A stretch of DNA of 64,000 bases from Aquipuribacter nitratireducens (GTDB lineage: Bacteria > Actinomycetota > Actinomycetes > Actinomycetales > JBBAYJ01). The stretch lies in the NCBI RefSeq assembly GCF_037860835.1, contig NZ_JBBEOG010000005.1, positions 124,001 through 188,000 of the forward strand. Direction: 5' to 3'. The notes below the pieces were generated by a model. The model saw only the letters and a program-made list of their open reading frames with translations. It ran no database searches and was not told the origin of the DNA. This document shows positions 59,364 to 64,000 of this stretch, one piece after another. How positions within the stretch are numbered: position 1 is the first letter of the stretch; each line of letters starts with the position of its first letter. The position numbers and the translations under genes were made by a program.

Positions 59364-60509
59364 GTGCTGTGGCAGGGGACCCCCGAGTGGCTGTCGCGGC
59401 CCCGTGTCGGCGACGCCGCCCTCGTCACGGCGGTCGGGGTCGCCACCGTGGTCGACGTCGTGCGGCAGGCGACGCCCCCGGCCGCTCTCCTCGCCGCCGC
59501 CGTCGGGGTCGTGATGGCTGCCGGCGTCCTGCTCCGACGCCGTCGGCCCGGCGGGGTGCTGCTCGCCGCGGCCGTCGTGGTCGCCGGCGTCGACGCGGTC
59601 TCCGTGGGATTCACCGGGCTGCCGCGTACCTTCCTCAGCGCCGTCGCCGTGCTCGTGCTCGTCGTCGCGTGGGGCAGGTGGGGGACGCGCCGCGACGCCG
59701 TCACGGGCGCTGCCGGCCTGGTCCTGCTCGCCGTCGCGGGCGTATGGGCGTCGGCGGCCTCTCCCGACGAGGCCGTCGCGGGCGTCGCGGTGCTCGTCGG
59801 GTCGGCCCTGCTCGGTGCGACCGTCCGCTACCGCGCGACGGTGCGCGAGCAGGCGATGGACGCCGCGCGGCTGCAGGAGCGGGAGCTGCTCGCCAGGGAG
59901 CTCCACGACAGCGTCGCCCACGCCGTCACCGCGATCGCCGTGCAGGCGCAGGCGGGCCTCGTGCTCCTGGAGGACGACGACGCGGACGCGCGACGGCGCC
60001 TCGCCACCGGTCTCCGGCTCGTCGAGCGCGAGGCGGCACGGTGCCTCACCGACATGCGGGACCTCGTGGCGACGCTGCGCACGGTCGACGGTCCCACCCT
60101 CGCGCGGGCGGTGGACGCCGCGGCCATCCGCGCGCTCGCCGTCCCCACCGCGACCTCGGGCGTGCCCGTCGTGGTCGACGTCGAGGGCGACCTCGACGGG
60201 TTCGGCGAGGCGCAGCGCTGGGCGGCCTACAGGGTCGTGCAGGAGGCGCTGACGAACACGCGCCGGCACGCGCGGCACGCCACGGGGGTCCGTGTGACCG
60301 TCGACGCGGGCCGCGACGAGCTCGTCGTGACGGTCACCGACGACGGCGACCCCGCCCGTCTGCTCGCGCACCCGCCCGGGCACGGTCTGGTCGGCATGGC
60401 GGAGCGGGTGCGGCTCCTCGGCGGCAGCCTCGCCGCGGGTCCCGTCGGGGAGACCGGCGGGGCCGCAGGCTGGCGGGTCGAGGCGCGGCTGCCCCGGCGG
60501 TCCAGGTGA
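59364..60509 (+). CDS. Two-component sensor histidine kinase (NarL-partner type)
   Basis: A 381-residue kinase of the HisKA_3 class. The N terminus has about four or five membrane helices (residues 18-155) with little outside them, so the sensing is likely intramembrane. The phosphoacceptor is in ELLARELHDSVAHAVTAIAV (His about 181) and the ATPase domain holds VVQEALTNTRRHARHATGVR (N box) and DDGDPARLLAHPPGHGLVGM (G boxes). The GTG at 59364 has no strong ribosome site. The response regulator follows with a 4-bp overlap. This is the organisation of DesK/LiaS-like pairs; the stimulus is unknown. Confidence 0.92.
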   Translation: MLWQGTPEWLSRPRVGDAALVTAVGVATVVDVVRQATPPAALLAAAVGVVMAAGVLLRRRRPGGVLLAAAVVVAGVDAVSVGFTGLPRTFLSAVAVLVLVVAWGRWGTRRDAVTGAAGLVLLAVAGVWASAASPDEAVAGVAVLVGSALLGATVRYRATVREQAMDAARLQERELLARELHDSVAHAVTAIAVQAQAGLVLLEDDDADARRRLATGLRLVEREAARCLTDMRDLVATLRTVDGPTLARAVDAAAIRALAVPTATSGVPVVVDVEGDLDGFGEAQRWAAYRVVQEALTNTRRHARHATGVRVTVDAGRDELVVTVTDDGDPARLLAHPPGHGLVGMAERVRLLGGSLAAGPVGETGGAAGWRVEARLPRRSR

Positions 60510-61201
60510 GCCCCGAGCAGGAGGCGGCCGGGCTGCGGGTCCTCGTCGCCGACGACCAGGACATCGTCCGGGCGGGCCTCGTCACGATCCTCGACGGACG
60601 ACGCGGCGTCACGATCGTCGGCGAGGCCGCCGACGGCCTCGAGGCGGTCCGGCTCGCGCGCGAGCTGCGCCCGGACGTCTGCCTCCTCGACATCCGGATG
60701 CCGGGCATCGACGGGGTCGAGGCGACCCGTCGTCTGGCCGGTCCGGGTGTGACGGACCCGATCGCCGTCGTCGTCATCACGACGTTCGACAGCGACGACA
60801 CCGTGCTCGCGGCGCTGCGTGCGGGCGCGCGCGGCTTCCTCCTGAAGGACGCCGGTCCCGACCTGCTCCACGAGGCGGTGCGGGCCGCCGCGAGCGGGGA
60901 CGCGCTCGTCGCGCCCCGTGTGACGGCGCGGCTGCTGCCGCGTCTCGTCGCCACGGCACCCGGGGCGCCTGCGGCGAGGCCGCCGCTGGTGCCGCTGACC
61001 CCGCGGGAGAAGGACGTCGCCGCCGTCGTCGCGCGCGGACTCACGAACCAGGAGATCGCGGCCGAGCTCCACCTGAGCCTCGGCACCGTCAAGTTCCACC
61101 TGCAGTCGCTCCTGCAGAAGCTGCCCGCCCGCAACCGCGTGGAGATCGCGCTCTGGGTGCACGAGAGCGGACCGGGCTACGGCGCCGCCTCGCGGACGTA
61201 G
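60506..61201 (+). CDS. LuxR-family response regulator
   Basis: A 231-residue response regulator. Receiver domain (residues about 10-130): LRVLVADDQDIVRAGLVTIL, DVCLLDIRMPGIDGVEATRR (phospho-Asp) and VVITTFDSDD, then GARGFLLKDAGPDLLHEAVR. The C-terminal LuxR/GerE helix-turn-helix is PLTPREKDVAAVVARGLTNQ, EIAAELHLSLGTVKFHLQSL, then LQKLPARNRVEIAL. It is cognate to the kinase 4 bp upstream. The stop overlaps the end of the convergent solute-binding gene by 25 bp. Targets are unknown; the divergent membrane gene at 59206 is one candidate. Confidence 0.94.
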   Translation: MSPEQEAAGLRVLVADDQDIVRAGLVTILDGRRGVTIVGEAADGLEAVRLARELRPDVCLLDIRMPGIDGVEATRRLAGPGVTDPIAVVVITTFDSDDTVLAALRAGARGFLLKDAGPDLLHEAVRAAASGDALVAPRVTARLLPRLVATAPGAPAARPPLVPLTPREKDVAAVVARGLTNQEIAAELHLSLGTVKFHLQSLLQKLPARNRVEIALWVHESGPGYGAASRT

Positions 61202-62562
61202 CCCGCGTTGCGGGCGACGTCGGCGTCGATCGCCCGGGCGGCCTCGTCGAGCGCCGTCGCGGGGTCGCTGCCGGACAGGACGGCGTCGACGGCAGCCGCG
61301 AAGGCGTACGTCGTCGCGGGGTAGCCGGGCGTCGACGGCCGGGTCGCCACGAGGCAACCGGGCTGCTGGTCCGGACCGCACGCGTGCGAGAGGTGTTCCG
61401 CGTACAGGGCGAGCGGTCCGCCGGCGGCGAAGCGCGGGTCGGCGGCGAGGGCGGACCACGTGCCCGGCACGGCGCCGTTCGCCTCGCTCATCGCCGTCAC
61501 CGAGGCGTCGCTCAGGAGGTGGCCGAGGAAGCGAGCGGCCTCCTGCTGGTGGGGGCTCGCGCTGCTCACGCCCCAGGCCCACGAGCCGTGCGAGCTGTGC
61601 GAGCCGCGGCCCAGGTCCGGGAGCGGCAGGAGGACGAGGTCGTCGCCGAGCGCCTGGCGGTAGCGGCCGTACTCCCAGTGCCCGACCCATGACAGCGCGA
61701 CGTCGCCGTCGACGAAGGCCGTGTCGGCGGGGTCGGGGTCGACGAAGTCGGACCAGTCGCCGAGCGTCCGCATGGCCGCAACCGCCACGGGCGAGTCGAG
61801 GACGTCGTGGGCGGTGCCCGTCTCGCGGTCGACGAGATCCGCCCCGGCGGACCACAGGAGCGGGGCGAAGCCGTACGTCAACCACTCACCGACGCCGTAG
61901 GCGCGCTTCACGTCGAGCACGAGGCCGTCGTCGTCGCCTGTGGCGAGGGCCCGCAACGCCGCCGTCGTCTCATCCGCGTCCCACGCATCGGCCCGGCCCG
62001 TGGGCACCCGGACGCCCGCCTCCTCCAGCCGGGACCGCGATGCCCAGATGCCGAGGCCCGACTCGAACATCCCGACGGCGTACAGCGAGTCGTCGACCGT
62101 CCCCTGGGCGCGCAGCGACGGCAGCAGGCCCGCCACGGCCTCGTCGTCGACGAGGCCGTCGAGAGGGGCGAGGGCGTCCTGGTAGACGTACGAGGCGACG
62201 AGCGGGCCGTCGACCTCGACGAGGTCGGGCAGGGTGCCGGCGATGATCGCGGTCTGGACGACGTGGCCGTAGTCGCCCTCCGGCACGTCGACGACCTCGA
62301 CGGTCGACGTGGTCGACGTCGTGTTCCACTCCTCGACGAGCGTGTCGAGCGCCTGCGTCTCCGCGTCCGTGCCGTCGTGCGTCCACAGGGTGAGCACGAC
62401 CGGGCCGGCGTCCGCCGCGTCCGGCCCGACGCCGCCGCACGCGCCGGCCAGCAACGAGGCCGCCACGACGGCTCCCACGACCACCGACCGCACGGCGCCT
62501 CGCGACCGGCGCTGCGTGGGGGGGCGCCGAGCGCCGGCGTGCGTCTGGGCAGCAGTCCTCAC
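61177..62562 (-). CDS. Extracellular solute-binding lipoprotein (sugar ABC type)
   Basis: A 461-residue family 1 solute-binding protein. The signal peptide ends in a lipobox (VVAASLLAGACGG, cysteine at about residue 46). The mature part shows VVLTLWTHDGTDAETQALDT, VVQTAIIAGTLPDLVEVDGP, DVALSWVGHWEYGRYRQALG and the helix EAARFLGHLLSDASVTAMSE, typical of carbohydrate-binding proteins of CUT1 transporters. No permease or ATPase genes are in the window; the part beyond its start is occupied by the GGDEF gene on the other strand, so it is an orphan binding protein. GTG 62562 is chosen as start; a GTG at about 62496 would shorten the n-region. Confidence 0.87.
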   Translation of the reverse strand: MRTAAQTHAGARRPPTQRRSRGAVRSVVVGAVVAASLLAGACGGVGPDAADAGPVVLTLWTHDGTDAETQALDTLVEEWNTTSTTSTVEVVDVPEGDYGHVVQTAIIAGTLPDLVEVDGPLVASYVYQDALAPLDGLVDDEAVAGLLPSLRAQGTVDDSLYAVGMFESGLGIWASRSRLEEAGVRVPTGRADAWDADETTAALRALATGDDDGLVLDVKRAYGVGEWLTYGFAPLLWSAGADLVDRETGTAHDVLDSPVAVAAMRTLGDWSDFVDPDPADTAFVDGDVALSWVGHWEYGRYRQALGDDLVLLPLPDLGRGSHSSHGSWAWGVSSASPHQQEAARFLGHLLSDASVTAMSEANGAVPGTWSALAADPRFAAGGPLALYAEHLSHACGPDQQPGCLVATRPSTPGYPATTYAFAAAVDAVLSGSDPATALDEAARAIDADVARNAGYVREAAP

Positions 62563-62618
62563 GCGGTGCGTGATCGGCGCGGTCCGCCGTCTCCTGAGAC
62601 GCTGCGTGGGCCGTCCGG

Positions 62619-63803
62619 GTGACGACCGGTCAGCGAGTCCGCCCGCCGGCCGATCCCCACTCCATGGCCGCGGTGACGGGCGCTGGACGCCGGGTCGACG
62701 CGGTGACCGCGTCGACGGCGCTCGTCGTCGTCGTCCTCGGCGTCTTCGCGGCGTGGGCGGTCCAGGCGCTGTGGGTGACGACCGCGGGCGTGGCGGAGAC
62801 GACGACGCGGGTCGCGGCGTACCAGCATCTGCAGGACGCTGTCGCCGCGCAGGCCTTCGCCGAGGCCGGCTACCGGCGAGCACCCTCCCCGGCTGCGCGG
62901 CTCCGCCTCGACGCCGCTGTCGCCGACGTGGCCGCGAGCGCGGCCCGGCTGAGCACGGACGCCGACCGCGGCGACGGGGCGATGCTGTCGTACCTGCTCG
63001 TCCTCAACGACCGCTACGTCGACGAGGCGCGCCGGACCCTCGACGCCCCCGTCGACGGCGCGGTGGGCGACCGCGTGGCCGGACCGGCACTGGATGCCGT
63101 CGAGGACCTCGTGCAGGCCGCGATCGTGGCCGCCCAGGACGACGTCGCCCGGGCCGTGGACCGGCAGCGTCGTCTGGTGCAGTCCCTCGCCGTCCTCCTG
63201 CCCGCCGTGCTGTGCGTCGCGGCCGTCAGCCTCGCGCTCGGCGCCCGGGCGAACCGGGCGCGGGTCCACCGGCTCCACGACGTCGCCTCCGACGCGGAGC
63301 GCCGCGCTCAGGTCGACGCCCTCACGGGCATCGGCAACCGCCGGGCGTTCGAGCGTGCCTGGGCGACGCACCTGGCCACGGGAGACGCAGTGGCCGTCCT
63401 GCTGCTCGACGTCGACCACTTCAAGCAGGTGAACGACACGCACGGCCACACCGTGGGCGACGCCGTCCTCGTCGAGGTGGCCCGCCGGCTGCGTCGTGTG
63501 CTGCGACCCCGCGACGTGGTCGTGCGCCTCGGCGGCGACGAGTTCGCCGTCCTCCTCGTCGAGTGCACGGACGCGGACGCCACCGCGGTCCGGGTGCAGC
63601 AGGCCGTGACGCAGCCGCTGGCCGTCGGCGAGGTCGTCCTCGTCCCGTCCGTCAGCATCGGCATCACGACGCGGTCGTGGCAGGAGCTGTCGCGCGCGGT
63701 GCAGGACGCCGACACGGCCCTGTACGAGGCGAAGCGGCGGGGCCGCGGCACCTACTGCGTGGCGCCCACCACGTCGCTGACGGGATCGACCCCGACCCGC
63801 TGA
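62619..63803 (+). CDS. GGDEF-domain diguanylate cyclase
   Basis: A 394-residue membrane-bound enzyme. TM1 is ASTALVVVVLGVFAAWAVQA (about residues 31-50); an extracytoplasmic helical sensor domain of about 140 residues follows; TM2 is LVQSLAVLLPAVLCVAAVSL (about 185-205). The C-terminal GGDEF domain shows DALTGIGNRRAFERAWATHL, LLLDVDHFKQVNDTHGHTVG and the active site VRLGGDEFAVLL. The RxxD inhibitory site (RPRD) stands five residues before GGDEF, so product inhibition is expected. No EAL domain is present. It synthesises cyclic di-GMP. GTG 62619 is chosen; ATG 62664 is an alternative. It is divergent from the solute-binding gene. Confidence 0.93.
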   Translation: MTTGQRVRPPADPHSMAAVTGAGRRVDAVTASTALVVVVLGVFAAWAVQALWVTTAGVAETTTRVAAYQHLQDAVAAQAFAEAGYRRAPSPAARLRLDAAVADVAASAARLSTDADRGDGAMLSYLLVLNDRYVDEARRTLDAPVDGAVGDRVAGPALDAVEDLVQAAIVAAQDDVARAVDRQRRLVQSLAVLLPAVLCVAAVSLALGARANRARVHRLHDVASDAERRAQVDALTGIGNRRAFERAWATHLATGDAVAVLLLDVDHFKQVNDTHGHTVGDAVLVEVARRLRRVLRPRDVVVRLGGDEFAVLLVECTDADATAVRVQQAVTQPLAVGEVVLVPSVSIGITTRSWQELSRAVQDADTALYEAKRRGRGTYCVAPTTSLTGSTPTR

Positions 63804-63915
63804 CGCCCCCGCCCGCCGGAGGGACCGCAGGCGGTCGGCCACCCGGTTTCACGGTCGCTTCACGCGCCCTTCCTACGGTCGGCCCCGCCGCCGACCGTGC
63901 CATCGAGGAGCTCCC

Positions 63916-64000
63916 GTGCACTTCGCCTCCCACCGCCCCACGCGGACCCTGACCGTCGCCGTGACCGCTGGGCTGCTCGTCGCCGCGGGCGCCGCGCCCG
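63916..64000 (+). CDS. Exported protein, 5' end only
   Basis: GTG at 63916, preceded by GAGGAG, opens a frame with a signal peptide (RTLTVAVTAGLLVAAGAAP) that runs off the window. Twenty-eight codons are visible. Only export is predicted. Confidence 0.6.
   Translation, partial: MHFASHRPTRTLTVAVTAGLLVAAGAAP

Overview
The window is about 72% GC, uses many GTG starts, and packs its genes into operons with ATGA/GTGA overlaps. Together with the protein families present (narGHJI with two narK genes, uidA and FGGY kinase types, a GTG-start cold-shock protein) this points to an actinobacterium (Actinomycetota); the genus cannot be read from the sequence. A methyl-accepting chemotaxis protein suggests motility.

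Positions 1-28,200 are accessory DNA. Two modules of about 300 bp (near 0.7-1.06 kb and 19.3-21.16 kb) each carry the 3' half of a tRNA-Ser(UGA) flanked on both sides by the same paired GTGCCC repeats. They look like attP-type junctions of an integrative element. Between them lie a SulP fragment, a frameshifted XRE/MmyB-like regulator, and a redox and envelope gene set: two Crp/Fnr regulators, an AhpD-like protein, two MerA-like flavoprotein disulfide reductases, a lipoprotein thioredoxin, CcdA, a DUF3179 protein, an ECF sigma factor, Lgt, a DUF2892 protein, and a TetR/SRPBCC pair. An IS256-family element there is interrupted by an IS110-family element. Positions 18.9-28.2 kb hold an ISL3 element with perfect ends, a decayed toxin with its antitoxin, an RHS scrap, a methyltransferase, a TIGR02569-like kinase fold, a three-gene operon of exported proteins (secreted protein, lipoprotein, trypsin-like lipoprotein), and IS256 and IS21 remnants.

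Positions 28.4-33.6 kb hold a chemotaxis receptor, a DUF302 protein, remnants of an aldo/keto reductase and a cupin, an APC permease and a CBS-domain protein.

Positions 33.9-45.7 kb form a glucuronide catabolism locus: UidA, a LacI regulator, a LarA-family racemase/epimerase homologue, UxaC, two mannitol/fructuronate dehydrogenase-family proteins, an FGGY gluconokinase and a GPH sugar transporter. UxuA, KdgK and KdgA are absent. Mannonate and gluconate are C2 epimers, so the gene set suggests a route glucuronide > glucuronate > fructuronate > mannonate > gluconate > 6-phosphogluconate, with the LarA homologue as the epimerase. Palindromes related to GGCAACCGGTTGCC in three promoter regions are likely LacI-family operators.

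Positions 46.3-56.8 kb hold the nitrate respiration cluster narK1-narK2-narGHJI, with a frameshift inside narG and a strong hairpin after narI. Positions 57-64 kb hold a protein with three cold-shock domains followed by a fourth in another frame, a GH16-like protein, a small membrane protein, a two-component system, a sugar-binding lipoprotein, a GGDEF diguanylate cyclase and the start of an exported protein. Four frameshifts fall in otherwise well-conserved genes, so base-level accuracy of the sequence should be considered.
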